From Clostridia bacterium (lineage in GTDB: Bacteria > Bacillota > Clostridia > Oscillospirales > Acutalibacteraceae): a stretch of DNA of 64,000 nt. The number at the start of each line of letters is the position of its first letter. Within the stretch, counting starts at the first letter, position 1. The position numbers and the translations under genes were made by a program. This document shows, one piece after another, positions 39,476 through 48,536 of the stretch. Where the stretch lies: the NCBI GenBank assembly GCA_017415515.1, contig JAFQGI010000011.1, positions 1 to 64,000 of the forward strand. Reading direction: 5' to 3'. The notes under the pieces were generated by a model. The model searched no databases, was not told the DNA's origin, and worked only from the letters and a program-made list of their open reading frames with translations.

Positions 39476-39508
39476 AAGAGGCTGAACGGTCATTCCGTCC
39501 AGCCTCTT
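39476..39508 (-). terminator. Terminator of the second decarboxylase operon
   Basis: Stem AAGAGGCTG/CAGCCTCTT with an extended inner ACGG/CCGT pairing just after the stop of the beta-subunit gene; the T tract is weak. Confidence 0.65.
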
Positions 39509-39513
39509 GGACT

Positions 39514-40983
39514 TTATCCAAACAAGGTCAGCAGCACACCCGCCGCCACCGCCGAACCGATCACGCCGGCCACGTTGGGACCCATGGCGTGCATCAGCAG
39601 GAAGTTGGAGGGGTTGGCCTTCTGACCCTCTTTCTGTGCCACACGGGCGGCCATCGGCACCGCCGACACGCCTGCCGCACCGATGAGGGGGTTCACCTTA
39701 CCGCCGGAGAGGCGATACATCAGCTTGCCCAACAGCACGCCACCGGCAGTACCGAAGGAGAAGGCAATCAGACCCAGGCAAATAATCAGCAGGGTGGTGG
39801 GACGCAGGAAATTCTCCGCGTTGGCTGTGGCGCCCACAGTGATACCCAAGAAGATGGTGACGATGTTCATCAGCTCGTTTTGGGCAGTCTTGCTGATACG
39901 GTCCACCACGCCGCTTTCCCGCATCAGGTTACCCAGCATCAGCATACCGATGAGGGGTGCCGCAGAGGGCAACAACAGCACGCAAATCACCGTCACCATA
40001 ATGGGGAACAGAATCTTCTCGGTCTTAGACACGGTGCGCAGCTCGGTCATCACCACCTGACGCTCCTTCTCGGTGGTCAGGGCACGCATAATGGGCGGCT
40101 GGATGATCGGCACCAGCGCCATATAGGAGTAGGCCGCCACCGCGATGGCACCCAGCAGTTCAGGCGCCAGCTTGGAGGTCAAGAAGATGGCCGTGGGGCC
40201 GTCCGCACCACCGATGATACCGATGGATGCCGCCTGCGCTTCCGTAAAGTTGATGCCCCAGGCCTCCGCGAAGGGAAGCAGATTCAGCACACGAGCACCG
40301 AAGAAGGTGAAGAAAATACCCAGCTGTGCCGCCGCACCCAACAAAAAGCTCTTGGGGTTGGACAGCAGCGGGCCAAAGTCGGTCATACAGCCGATGCCCA
40401 GGAAGATCAGAGGCGGATAGATACCAAACTTAACGCCCTGATAGAGATACCACATCAGACCGCCCTGTTCAAAGTGTTGCCACTGGGGCACAAACACGCG
40501 GCAGGCACCGTCTTTCTCCGGCTCGCCCACCATCGCATAGGTATTACCGTATTCGATGTATGTTTTCTCCACACCGGCTTCGTTCTCGTAGGTCTTCACC
40601 TCGTATTCGACGCCGTTGTATACGATGTAGGCCTTGCCGTCCACCGTTTTGTATGTGCAATCATCCAATTCTGTCTCACTGACAGGATAGACTTGTTCGT
40701 AAGTGCCTTCCATATAGTCAATGCACTCCGCCTCGGTAAAGGTCACCAGGCTGTTACGCTGAGGATCCATGATCCCGCCCAAGGGCAGGTTGACCAACAG
40801 CATGCCAAAGGCGATGGGCAACAAGAGCAGCGGCTCAAACTGCTTCTTGATCGCCAAGAACAGCAGCACACAGGCGATCGCGATCATAATCAGGTTTTTC
40901 CAGCCGCCGCCCTCAAAATTAAACAGACGAGCCAAACCGGAATCGTTCCACAGGGAAACAAACGCATCTAAAAATTGTTGCAT
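39514..40983 (-). CDS. Sodium ion-translocating decarboxylase beta subunit with a large insertion
   Basis: 489 residues. The core carries the OadB/GcdB signatures GGADGPTAIF (about residues 258-267) and YSYMALVP (285-292). Compared with the 367-residue paralogue at 641-1744, about 105 extra residues lie between LVNLP (residue 67) and VKFGIYPPLIF (about 184). This insertion (about 72-178) is polar, acidic and beta-rich, with pairs such as GKAYIVYNGVEYEVKTYENE, so it looks like a small domain displayed on one side of the membrane between the first helices. It is co-transcribed with the gamma-like gene upstream. No alpha subunit is in the window. Confidence 0.9.
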   Translation of the reverse strand: MQQFLDAFVSLWNDSGLARLFNFEGGGWKNLIMIAIACVLLFLAIKKQFEPLLLLPIAFGMLLVNLPLGGIMDPQRNSLVTFTEAECIDYMEGTYEQVYPVSETELDDCTYKTVDGKAYIVYNGVEYEVKTYENEAGVEKTYIEYGNTYAMVGEPEKDGACRVFVPQWQHFEQGGLMWYLYQGVKFGIYPPLIFLGIGCMTDFGPLLSNPKSFLLGAAAQLGIFFTFFGARVLNLLPFAEAWGINFTEAQAASIGIIGGADGPTAIFLTSKLAPELLGAIAVAAYSYMALVPIIQPPIMRALTTEKERQVVMTELRTVSKTEKILFPIMVTVICVLLLPSAAPLIGMLMLGNLMRESGVVDRISKTAQNELMNIVTIFLGITVGATANAENFLRPTTLLIICLGLIAFSFGTAGGVLLGKLMYRLSGGKVNPLIGAAGVSAVPMAARVAQKEGQKANPSNFLLMHAMGPNVAGVIGSAVAAGVLLTLFG

Positions 40984-41000
40984 ATATGTGTACCCCCGCC

Positions 41001-41357
41001 TTACATCTTGCGAATGCCTTTAACGGCATACTGGCTGCCGGCAGGCGCCACGCTGGCCACGGCGGCAGAGATCACCGCCACCGTCTCGGCGGGGATACCG
41101 CCGTCCACATCCGGCTTGGAGCTAACGGTCTCGGTGTTGCCCACTATGGGGGCAACCTGCGCCACAGGAGCAGGAGCCGCCTTGGGGACAGGAACGGCGA
41201 CGGGAGCACTCTCCTCCCGGGTGTTGGACATTGCTACGCCGAAGATCTTAAAGATCGCGGTCAGCAGCAGCAGCACCAAAAACACCACCGTAAATCCGAT
41301 GGCAATGACTGAGCCGGCGTCCGCCAAAATGGACAGATCCGTTTTCAACAAACACAT
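41001..41357 (-). CDS. Decarboxylase gamma subunit (OadG family)
   Basis: 118 residues from an ATG at 41357, 8 bases after GGAGG; the TTG-led longer frame is spurious. One N-terminal membrane helix (VIAIGFTVVFLVLLLLTAIF) precedes a Pro/Ala/Val-rich linker and a C-terminal motif AVISAAVASVAPAGS, then a basic end (YAVKGIRKM). This matches OadG/MmdD-type subunits that hold the membrane and soluble parts of the pump together. It stands 17 bases ahead of the beta-subunit gene. Confidence 0.85.
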   Translation of the reverse strand: MCLLKTDLSILADAGSVIAIGFTVVFLVLLLLTAIFKIFGVAMSNTREESAPVAVPVPKAAPAPVAQVAPIVGNTETVSSKPDVDGGIPAETVAVISAAVASVAPAGSQYAVKGIRKM

Positions 41358-41515
41358 ACACGTTACCTCCAAGCGCAAATTATGGGTAAATCGTTAGCAA
41401 AAAAGCCCATCCTCACCCAGTATAATATCTGCCTATTAGTATACGCCATTTCCCTTCAAAAAGCAACCGTTTTTTCGCCAAAATTTGTTCCTTTTTCAAA
41501 TTCTTCCACCCATAC

Positions 41516-41552
41516 AAAAAACGCTCCCGACATCATTCGTCGGGAGCGTTTT
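41516..41552 (-). terminator. Terminator of the vitamin B6 transport/kinase genes
   Basis: Stem AAAAACGCTCCCGAC/GTCGGGAGCGTTTTT with loop ATCATTC directly after the S-component stop codon. The 158-base gap up to the gamma gene start holds no other gene. Confidence 0.88.
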
Positions 41553-42068
41553 TTACATTCTGCTCAAGCGTTTTTTAATATTCATCCGATCCAACGCCAC
41601 CGCCAACAACAAGAAGGCAACACCGCCGGCCACTTCCTGCATGGCGTTGTAGGGCACCGCCAGCAAAGCCGCCTCAGCGGAGGCCGCAAGCACGCCACCG
41701 GAAGCCCACAGGATGACCACCTCGGCCACATAATAGCCCGCCACGCCGATGACACCGGCAATCAGAGGTGCTACCGCGTTGCGGCGGCTCAACAACTGCT
41801 CTTTTTTCGCTGTAAAGGCAAGCGCCATTACACTCTTAATCACTATGGTAAACGGTGCCCACATCGGTGCCACCAGCACATCCGCCAGTCCGGCACCCAC
41901 AGCGGCCGCCGCCATCGCATAAGGCGTAGGCAACAGCGCCGCCGTCAGATAGATGACCGTATCACCCAAGTGTACGTAACCACCGCCCACAATAGGAATA
42001 TGTAAAAACGTCGTGGCCATACACACCATAGCGGCCAGTACGCCTGCCAAAATTACGTTTCTTTTCAT
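41553..42068 (-). CDS. ECF transporter S component, probably for a vitamin B6 form
   Basis: 171 residues with five or six membrane helices and the pattern of ECF S components: MKRNVILAGVLAAMVCMATT at the start, then the loop HIPIVGGGYVHLGDTVIYLT and the small-residue stretch PYAMAAAAVGAGLADVLVAP. S components bind the vitamin and use a shared ATPase module encoded elsewhere. Directly upstream (13 bases) is a pyridoxamine/pyridoxine kinase gene, which suggests pyridoxine-type substrate (a PdxU-like role). Hydroxymethylpyrimidine is an alternative because that S-component group looks alike. Confidence 0.8.
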   Translation of the reverse strand: MKRNVILAGVLAAMVCMATTFLHIPIVGGGYVHLGDTVIYLTAALLPTPYAMAAAAVGAGLADVLVAPMWAPFTIVIKSVMALAFTAKKEQLLSRRNAVAPLIAGVIGVAGYYVAEVVILWASGGVLAASAEAALLAVPYNAMQEVAGGVAFLLLAVALDRMNIKKRLSRM

Positions 42069-42081
42069 GAATACAACCCCC

Positions 42082-42915
42082 TTAATTCAATTCACGCAAA
42101 AACGGCTCAAAAGCAATACCGTCTTGTCCATTCTCCTGCCATTCGGCGGTGGCGGCGGTGGTACGGCACACAAAACCGACCGTCCTATTGACCGCCTCTT
42201 CCAGGCCCTTGCCTCTCAACAGCCATCCGCACAACACCGAAGCAAACAGATCCCCTGTGCCGGCAAAGTGACGATCCACCCGATGCCCACTCACCCACAC
42301 GGGGGCGGCATCGGCGGAAGCCAGCACACAGTTTTCGATGATATCCCCGGATTCCACGCCGGTGACCACCACCGCACCGCAACCGCCGGCCAGCAATTCA
42401 CGCGCCATCTTCTCCACAGCAGAGTGGCAATCGGTTGCGGCAATCACGTCCTCATAGGATGTGCCGGTCAGCAGACACGCCTCGGTCAAGTTGGGGGTAG
42501 CCACATTGGCCAACGCCACCAACCGCGCCATAGCCTGCACCAAATCGGGGGTGCAAGAGGCATACAACTTGCCGTGGTCAGCCATGGCAGGATCCACCAG
42601 CCGCAGAGCGCCCTGCTCCCGCAAGCGCCGCAAAAACGGCTCCAAAACATCCGCCTGCCGCTCATTTCCCAGATAGCCGGTATAGCCGCAGGCAAAGGTG
42701 AGCCCCAAACTCTCCCAATGGTTGAGGAAGCCCTCCATATCGGCGGTGAAATCCCGCACCAAGGGGTTGGGATAGCCCGTGTGGGCAGACAGCACCGCCG
42801 TAGGCAACGGACACACCTGAAAGCCCATGGCAGACAAAACCGGAATGGACACGGTCAGCGAGCACCGACCGAAACCGGACAGATCGTTCACCGCCGCAAT
42901 GCGCTGCACTTCCAT
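42082..42915 (-). CDS. Pyridoxamine/pyridoxine/pyridoxal kinase
   Basis: 277 residues of the ribokinase-like PdxK/PdxY family. N-terminal RIAAVNDLSGFGRCSLTVSI is diagnostic for this group; the substrate lid region is near PTAVLSAHTGYPNP, and the anion hole/ATP site is the GTGDLFASVLCGWLL segment (about residue 220) with catalytic Asp. It phosphorylates vitamin B6 vitamers in the cytosol and would trap those imported by the adjacent S component. Closest clostridial members are annotated pyridoxamine kinase. Confidence 0.92.
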   Translation of the reverse strand: MEVQRIAAVNDLSGFGRCSLTVSIPVLSAMGFQVCPLPTAVLSAHTGYPNPLVRDFTADMEGFLNHWESLGLTFACGYTGYLGNERQADVLEPFLRRLREQGALRLVDPAMADHGKLYASCTPDLVQAMARLVALANVATPNLTEACLLTGTSYEDVIAATDCHSAVEKMARELLAGGCGAVVVTGVESGDIIENCVLASADAAPVWVSGHRVDRHFAGTGDLFASVLCGWLLRGKGLEEAVNRTVGFVCRTTAATAEWQENGQDGIAFEPFLRELN

Positions 42916-42951
42916 TTTCCTCTCCCCTTTCTCACAAAATCAAAAGCGCCG

Positions 42952-43947
42952 TCAAACGGCATCGTTCTCCATACCAAAAGGACGCTCCATCAGCTGTGCC
43001 AGCGCCATGCGAGGATCCATCCCCTCATAGCACACGCGATAGCAATGCTCCACGATGGGCATGTCCACCTTATAACGGCAAGCCAGCTCCCACGCTGCAC
43101 GAGCCGCGAGATAGCCTTCCACCGTGCCCACCTGACGAATGGCGTTTTCCACCGTCTCACCACGACCGATGAGAATGCCTGCCCGCAGGTTGCGGGAGTG
43201 CATGCTGCCGCAGGTGACGGTTAGATCGCCCATACCGCTGAGGCCGAAAAAGGTGCGTTCATCCGCATCCATTTCCTTGCCTAAGCGAGCAATCTCCACT
43301 AAGCCACGGGTCATCAAGGCGGCTTTGGTGTTGTCACCCATGCCGAGGCCGTCCACAATACCGGCACAGAGGGCAATCACGTTTTTCAGCGCACCGCCCA
43401 GCTCCACACCGATGAGATCTTCATTCAAATATATGCGGAAGCTGGCTTGGCTCAGCGCCAACTGCACCTGACGAGCCGCCGACATATCCTTGGCAGACAC
43501 CGCCACCAGCGTGGGCACCTTGCGTGCCACCTCCTCCGCATGGGAGGGGCCGGACAGCACCGCCACCCGTGCCATGGGCAGTTCCTCTTCCAGCACCTGA
43601 GAAAAGCGCAAAAGCGTGCCGTCCTCCAAGCCCTTGCCCGCATTGACCACCACCGTGTCGGGGCACAAATGTGCCGCCAAAGCACGCGCCGTGGAGCGGA
43701 TGGCAAAAGAAGGCACCGCTAGGATCACCATATCGGCCTCCGCCGCCAGCGCCATATCCCCGGTCAAGCGGATGCCTTGGGGCAAAAACACCCCCGGCAA
43801 ACGAAGCTTATTCTGATTGTGCAGACGCAGGTCTTCCAGCTCCTCCGGATCAAAGGACCACAGGGTAACTTCATGCCCCATCTGCGTGGCAACCAGCGCC
43901 AGGCCGATGCCCCAGCCGCCGGCACCCAAAACCATAATCCGACTCAT
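42952..43947 (-). CDS. gpsA: NAD(P)H-dependent glycerol-3-phosphate dehydrogenase
   Basis: 331 residues. Rossmann motif MVLGAGGWGIGLALVATQMG (about residues 5-24), the catalytic lysine region GVELGGALKNVIALCAGIVD (about residue 180) and the substrate-binding GDLTVTCGS. It makes sn-glycerol-3-phosphate for phospholipid synthesis. The gene overlaps plsY by 4 bases, forming a coupled pair for the first steps of phosphatidic acid synthesis. Confidence 0.97.
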   Translation of the reverse strand: MSRIMVLGAGGWGIGLALVATQMGHEVTLWSFDPEELEDLRLHNQNKLRLPGVFLPQGIRLTGDMALAAEADMVILAVPSFAIRSTARALAAHLCPDTVVVNAGKGLEDGTLLRFSQVLEEELPMARVAVLSGPSHAEEVARKVPTLVAVSAKDMSAARQVQLALSQASFRIYLNEDLIGVELGGALKNVIALCAGIVDGLGMGDNTKAALMTRGLVEIARLGKEMDADERTFFGLSGMGDLTVTCGSMHSRNLRAGILIGRGETVENAIRQVGTVEGYLAARAAWELACRYKVDMPIVEHCYRVCYEGMDPRMALAQLMERPFGMENDAV

Positions 43948-44672
43948 TTCTGTTCTCCTTGTTCCGCGCTCGACTCTGTGTCGACAGACACCTTCTCACC
44001 GATGCGTCGCTCGGTGCCGGCAATGATGCGGCGGATGTTGCCGCCGTGTTTGGCTATCGCCATCGACACCGGTATGCCGATGCTGATGGTGCAAAACCAC
44101 ACCGTTTCCATCACCATACGATCCACCCAACAGCACAGCACAAAGGTAGACACAATGATGGCAACGCCGGCCAACACCGATCCCAAGCTCACCATGCGGC
44201 TGAGCAGAACGGTGAGGGCAAACACGCCAACGGCGATCAGGCCCACCCGCCAATCCAGCACGAAGAGCAAGCCGCCGATGGCAGCAACGCCCTTACCTCC
44301 GCGAAAACCGTAAAAGACAGGAAACACGTGTCCCGTCACCACAAACACCGCCGCCACATAGCGACCGAATACGGTCAGCTCCTCCGGCCCAAAGGCCATC
44401 TCGCCGACAGGCAACAGCGAAGCGATCCAGCCGCCGGCAAGCGCCGCCAGCACACCCTTGCCGCCATCGCCGATCAGGGTCAACACCGCCGGCAACACCC
44501 CCTGAGAGCGCAACACGTTGGTGGCACCGGCGTTGCCGCTGCCCACCTCCCGAATGTCCTTGCGGGAGCGCAGACGGGTGATGATGATTGCCCAGTTGAT
44601 GCTGCCCAGCAGATACGCCATCACGGCGATCACCGGCACAACCGGCCAACGATCCAATAACATATCCAACAT
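43944..44672 (-). CDS. plsY: Glycerol-3-phosphate acyltransferase PlsY
   Basis: 242 residues, five to seven membrane helices. The three PlsY motifs are visible: YLLGSINWAIII (motif 1 region), GSGNAGATNVLRSQG with the glycine-rich loop (about residues 42-56), and the KGVAAIGG motif after FRGG (about residue 125). It transfers acyl from acyl-phosphate to glycerol-3-phosphate in the membrane. A polar C-terminal tail of about 25 residues makes it longer than the usual ~200. Confidence 0.95.
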   Translation of the reverse strand: MLDMLLDRWPVVPVIAVMAYLLGSINWAIIITRLRSRKDIREVGSGNAGATNVLRSQGVLPAVLTLIGDGGKGVLAALAGGWIASLLPVGEMAFGPEELTVFGRYVAAVFVVTGHVFPVFYGFRGGKGVAAIGGLLFVLDWRVGLIAVGVFALTVLLSRMVSLGSVLAGVAIIVSTFVLCCWVDRMVMETVWFCTISIGIPVSMAIAKHGGNIRRIIAGTERRIGEKVSVDTESSAEQGEQK

Positions 44673-44684
44673 CGGAATCTCTCC

Positions 44685-46019
44685 TTATTGAGTGGTTCTA
44701 TCTCCCTTTTCACGGATGATAAAGCGAACGGGGGTCCCCTCCAAGCCGAAGGTGTCCCGCAGCTGATTTTCCAAATATCTCTGATACGAGAAGTGGAACA
44801 ATTCCGCCCGATTGACAAAGAACACGAAGGTGGGCGGATTGGTAGAGGGCTGGGTCATATAGTAGATACGCAGACGCTTGCCCTTATCCGTGGGGGGCTG
44901 CACGCGGGCGGTGGCCTGCGCCAGCACGTCGTTGAGCATACCCGTCTTGATACGCAGAGAATTCTGCTCGCTGACAAACTTAATCAGCTCAAACAGCCGT
45001 TCCACACGTTGACCCGTCTTAGCAGAGATAAACAAGAAAGGCGCATATGGCATAAACGAGAAATCGTTCATCAACTGTTTGCGCATCTTATCCATCGTCT
45101 TGTCGTCTTTTTCCACCGCATCCCACTTGTTGACCGCGATGATGCAGGCCTTGCCCTTTTCGTGGGCGATACCCGCCACCTTGCTGTCCTGCTCGGTGAA
45201 GCCTTCGGTGGCGTCGATCATGATCACGCACACGTCGGCACGCTCCACCGCCATCTGGGCACGGAGCACGCTGTATTTTTCGATGGCGTCGTCTACCTTG
45301 CTCTTGCGGCGCAGACCGGCGGTGTCAATGAAGATGAAATCGCCGTACTTGTTGCTGATGTGGGTATCAATGGCATCGCGGGTGGTGCCGGCAATGTTGG
45401 ACACAATGCTGCGCTCCTCACCGGCGATGCAGTTGATGAGGGAGGATTTGCCCGCGTTGGGCTTGCCGATGACCGCCACCTTGATGGTGTCACGCTCCTC
45501 ATCCTCTTCTTCGGAAATGTCCGGCAGATAGCGGATGACCTCGTCCAGCAGGTCGCCGGTGCCCATACCGTGCACCGAGGATACCGCCACGGGGTCGCCC
45601 AAACCCAGATTGTAGAATTCATAGAATTCCGCAGGAGGGGAACCGGGGGTGTCACACTTGTTGACGCACAGCACCACCGGCTTGCCGCTCTTTTGCAGCA
45701 TGGTGGCCACCGACTGGTCATTGGCAGTCACACCGGAGCGCAGGTCGGTCACCAAAATGATCACGTCTGCCTGATCGATGGCCAGCTGAGCCTGATTGCG
45801 CATCTGGGCCAGAATCACGTCGTCGGTCTTGGGCTCGATACCGCCGGTATCCGCCAGCATAAACTTGCGGCCGCACCACTCGCACTCCGCAAAGATACGG
45901 TCGCGGGTAACGCCGGGGGTGTCCTCCACAATGGACAAGCGCTGTCCGATCAATTTGTTAAACAAAGTAGATTTTCCCACATTGGGACGCCCTACTACGG
46001 CGACAATAGGCTTAGCCAT
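44685..46019 (-). CDS. der: Ribosome-biogenesis GTPase Der (EngA)
   Basis: 444 residues with two tandem GTPase domains: first P-loop GRPNVGKSTLFNKL (residues 10-23) with NKCD, second P-loop GKPNAGKSSLINCI (about residue 184) with NKWD, and a KH-like C-terminal domain. It helps assemble the 50S subunit. Its start overlaps the stop of the upstream DUF512 gene, an order conserved in clostridia. Confidence 0.97.
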   Translation of the reverse strand: MAKPIVAVVGRPNVGKSTLFNKLIGQRLSIVEDTPGVTRDRIFAECEWCGRKFMLADTGGIEPKTDDVILAQMRNQAQLAIDQADVIILVTDLRSGVTANDQSVATMLQKSGKPVVLCVNKCDTPGSPPAEFYEFYNLGLGDPVAVSSVHGMGTGDLLDEVIRYLPDISEEEDEERDTIKVAVIGKPNAGKSSLINCIAGEERSIVSNIAGTTRDAIDTHISNKYGDFIFIDTAGLRRKSKVDDAIEKYSVLRAQMAVERADVCVIMIDATEGFTEQDSKVAGIAHEKGKACIIAVNKWDAVEKDDKTMDKMRKQLMNDFSFMPYAPFLFISAKTGQRVERLFELIKFVSEQNSLRIKTGMLNDVLAQATARVQPPTDKGKRLRIYYMTQPSTNPPTFVFFVNRAELFHFSYQRYLENQLRDTFGLEGTPVRFIIREKGDRTTQ

Positions 46020-47340
46020 GGGCTACCCCTCCTTTATCCGTAATCAGCGCTTCTAACAGCGCATAAGCATCGGTCTCCTGCACAAAGGTTACCTCTGCGC
46101 CAAGAGCCTGTTTCACATCCTCCACACTCACGTCATCCAGGAATAGATCCCCCTCCTGACGGAGCATATTGGCCGGCAGGATCAGCCGTTCCATCGGCAA
46201 TCCTTGCAACTGTTTAATCAGATCACCGCCGGTCACCAAGCCCGACACGGTGATGGTCTCACCAAAGAAATCGTTGCGGATGGGCACCACCCGCACCTGT
46301 AAATCCGGCCACTTTTCCTTCGCCAGCCCCACCAACGCTTTGAGATAGGGAGCGGCGTCCACACCGGTGGCGATCACCGTACGCTTATCACACACCACGG
46401 TGGCATCACAACTGTCCAACGCCTCCAAAAACTGCTCTTTGAGCAGAGCCAGCATACCCACGCCGTTTTCCAACTGAGGATACTCCTCATAAAAATCATC
46501 GGCGGGAATGGGCAACCCCGCCTTGATATACCACTCATCCGAGGGATAGAACACACGGCTGCCGTGCTGTTCCAGCATCTTGTCCCCCATTTCGGTCATC
46601 ACGCGGATGACCTCAGCACTCTCCTCGGGGGTGAAACCGCGCAATTCGGGCAATCCCTCCCGGTGCTTGGTCAGCCCCACCGGCACCGCCGCCACGCTGC
46701 GCACCGCAGGCGCCAACGCCGCCAAATCCTTCATTGACCGCATCAGTTCCTCGCCGTCGTTGTACCCCGGCACCAGCACCAGCTGACAGTTGATGGCCAG
46801 TCCCGCCTCGGCAAAGCGATGGAGATACCGCAGGCAATCCCCCGCAAAGCGGTTGTTCATCATTCGGCACCGCAGATCGGGATTGGTGGTGTGCACCGAC
46901 ACGTTGATGGGGCTGATGTGCATCTCAATGATGCGCTCCACGTCGTGCTCGGAAAGATTGGTCAACGTAATATAGTTACCGAACAGGAAAGACAACCGAC
47001 TGTCGTCGTCTTTAAAGTATAGGCTTTCCCGCATACCCTTAGGCAACTGGTCGATAAAACAGAACACACAGTTGTTGCGGCAGGAGCGCTGTTTGTCCAT
47101 CAGATAGGTGTCAAAACCCATCCCCAGCTCTTGGTATGGCTCTTTACGCACACGGACGGTACGTTCTTTCCCCTTGACGGTTTTTACCGTCACCGTCAGC
47201 TTACTGTCGGGGATAAAAAAGCGATAATCCAACACGTCATGGATCTCCCGACCGTTGATAGCCAGCAGGGTATCCCCCGCCTTGATGCGGGCTCGTGCCG
47301 CAGGACTTTTCGCTTCCACGTTTTGAATCACAACCGCCAC
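46012..47340 (-). CDS. DUF512 radical-SAM-like protein with N-terminal PDZ domain
   Basis: About 442 residues from a GTG near 47340 (after AAAGGTGG); the frame upstream enters a repeat-rich gap. The N-terminal PDZ-like domain (VEAKSPAARARIKAGDTLLA) is followed by a radical-SAM-type cluster motif CRNNCVFC (about residue 85), then a barrel and the DUF512 region. It is widespread in spore-forming clostridia beside der, plsY and gpsA. The reaction is unknown; the cysteine motif implies an iron-sulfur cluster. Confidence 0.9.
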   Translation of the reverse strand: MAVVIQNVEAKSPAARARIKAGDTLLAINGREIHDVLDYRFFIPDSKLTVTVKTVKGKERTVRVRKEPYQELGMGFDTYLMDKQRSCRNNCVFCFIDQLPKGMRESLYFKDDDSRLSFLFGNYITLTNLSEHDVERIIEMHISPINVSVHTTNPDLRCRMMNNRFAGDCLRYLHRFAEAGLAINCQLVLVPGYNDGEELMRSMKDLAALAPAVRSVAAVPVGLTKHREGLPELRGFTPEESAEVIRVMTEMGDKMLEQHGSRVFYPSDEWYIKAGLPIPADDFYEEYPQLENGVGMLALLKEQFLEALDSCDATVVCDKRTVIATGVDAAPYLKALVGLAKEKWPDLQVRVVPIRNDFFGETITVSGLVTGGDLIKQLQGLPMERLILPANMLRQEGDLFLDDVSVEDVKQALGAEVTFVQETDAYALLEALITDKGGVAHG

Positions 47341-47455
47341 CACGGCACCACCTTTCGTACAATTAGCAATGAATAATGAGAAATGAGGAATGGGAACGCA
47401 ACTCATAGAAGCGATTCACGAATCGACCGTCCAACGTGTTGTACAGACTCGTCAG

Positions 47456-47512
47456 CCTTCCCCTCGAGGGGAAGGTGGATTTTCGCCGCAGGCGAAAAGA
47501 GGGATGAGGTGG
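47456..47512. repeat. Modular palindromic element (unit R2)
   Basis: Unit with a CCTTCCCCTCGAGGGGAAGG palindrome, TGG, a variable hairpin (TTTTCGCC/GGCGAAAA) and GATGAGGTGG. A second palindrome (GGCAGG/CCTGCC, about 47545-47565) follows. An AATGAG/AATGAGG tract lies beside it (47369-47391). No gene is seen between 47341 and 47679. Confidence 0.75.
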
Positions 47513-47679
47513 TCGCGAAGCGTTTCTTCGTCCACCCCATCGTTGGCAGGCTTTCTCCTGCCGTCAACGAATCACGATACTCCTACTCCCCCACTATTAC
47601 CCCACATTGTAACATATATTTACCAAAAAAGAAAGACCTAAATGTAAACCAAATGTAAAAAGGTGCGGAAAAAGAAAAA

Positions 47680-47703
47680 TAGAGGGGGATTTCTCCTCCT
47701 CTA
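47680..47703 (-). terminator. Terminator after rpmF
   Basis: Stem TAGAGG/CCTCTA with imperfect inner pairing, followed on the minus strand by TTTTTCTTTTT. Confidence 0.7.
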
Positions 47704-47730
47704 CTTTACTTTCCGCACCAAAGCGAGCGA

Positions 47731-47913
47731 TTATTCGCCGACCTTAACGATCTGCTTGCCACCGTAGTAGCCGCAGCTGGCGCACAGACGATGGGCACGC
47801 TTGTACTCACCGCACTGAGGGCACTTCACGATCGCGGGAGCGTCCAGCTTCCAGACGTTGTTGCGTCTTTTGTCGCGACGGGCTTTGGATGTTTTTCTCT
47901 TGGGTACCGCCAT
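47731..47913 (-). CDS. rpmF: Ribosomal protein L32
   Basis: 60 residues, starting [20 protein letters not shown]. The zinc ribbon consists of CPQC and CASC. The start at 47913 follows GGAGGTG. It pairs with the DUF177 gene directly upstream, the usual order in bacteria. Confidence 0.98.
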   Translation of the reverse strand: MAVPKRKTSKARRDKRRNNVWKLDAPAIVKCPQCGEYKRAHRLCASCGYYGGKQIVKVGE

Positions 47914-47944
47914 TTCAGCACCTCCTTGCATTGATGAAAGAGAT

Positions 47945-48439
47945 TTACTCTAATAATTGTCCCAACACAGCGAGACGGGGGTCGACAGATTTGTGGGAGC
48001 ACCCACACAATCCTTCATTGAGGTTCTTTCCGCACAGGGGACACAGTCCGCGGCAATCCTCGCGGCAGAGGCTTTTGTACGGCAATTCCAGCAGAATATC
48101 CGCCATCGTGAGATCGGCGAGATCCAGTTGATACTGGTCCAGCAGGATATAGTCGTCGTTTTCCTCATCCTCGAGGGTGGCCACCAAAATGTGGTCCAAC
48201 GGGACGTCATAGGTTCTCTCAAAAGCACTCAGGCATCGGTCGCACCGTCCGTGATACACAAACGTCGCCTTTGCCGCCAACTGCACCACACCGGCTCTGA
48301 CGGTGATCGCTCCGACCACACGAACAGGCTCTGTTATGGGGCAAATGCCTTGATATTCCACCTGTGAAAAGTCCAATTCTGTGTCGATGGGCAGGCTGTT
48401 CACCTCACCCATAAACAAGGATCTGCATTGCAAAAGCAT
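47945..48439 (-). CDS. DUF177 (YceD) family protein
   Basis: 164 residues with the YceD pattern: a beta region, the CDRC pair (about residue 79), the acidic segment [20 protein letters not shown] and a C-terminal cluster [19 protein letters not shown] that may bind zinc. The family is linked with 23S rRNA processing or accumulation and is nearly always upstream of rpmF. Own promoter at 48466-48494. Confidence 0.92.
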   Translation of the reverse strand: MLLQCRSLFMGEVNSLPIDTELDFSQVEYQGICPITEPVRVVGAITVRAGVVQLAAKATFVYHGRCDRCLSAFERTYDVPLDHILVATLEDEENDDYILLDQYQLDLADLTMADILLELPYKSLCREDCRGLCPLCGKNLNEGLCGCSHKSVDPRLAVLGQLLE

Positions 48440-48465
48440 AGTTCACCTCAATCGTCACGCGTAAC

Positions 48466-48494
48466 ATTATATAAGAGCAGGCGGAATTTGTCAA
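48466..48494 (-). promoter_or_regulatory. Promoter of the DUF177-rpmF operon
   Basis: Minus-strand TTGACA (48489-48494), 17-base spacer, TATAAT (48466-48471): a perfect consensus. Confidence 0.9.
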
Positions 48495-48536
48495 TAGACA
48501 ATTTCAAATTCCGTCATTTTTCCGTACAAACAGCCC

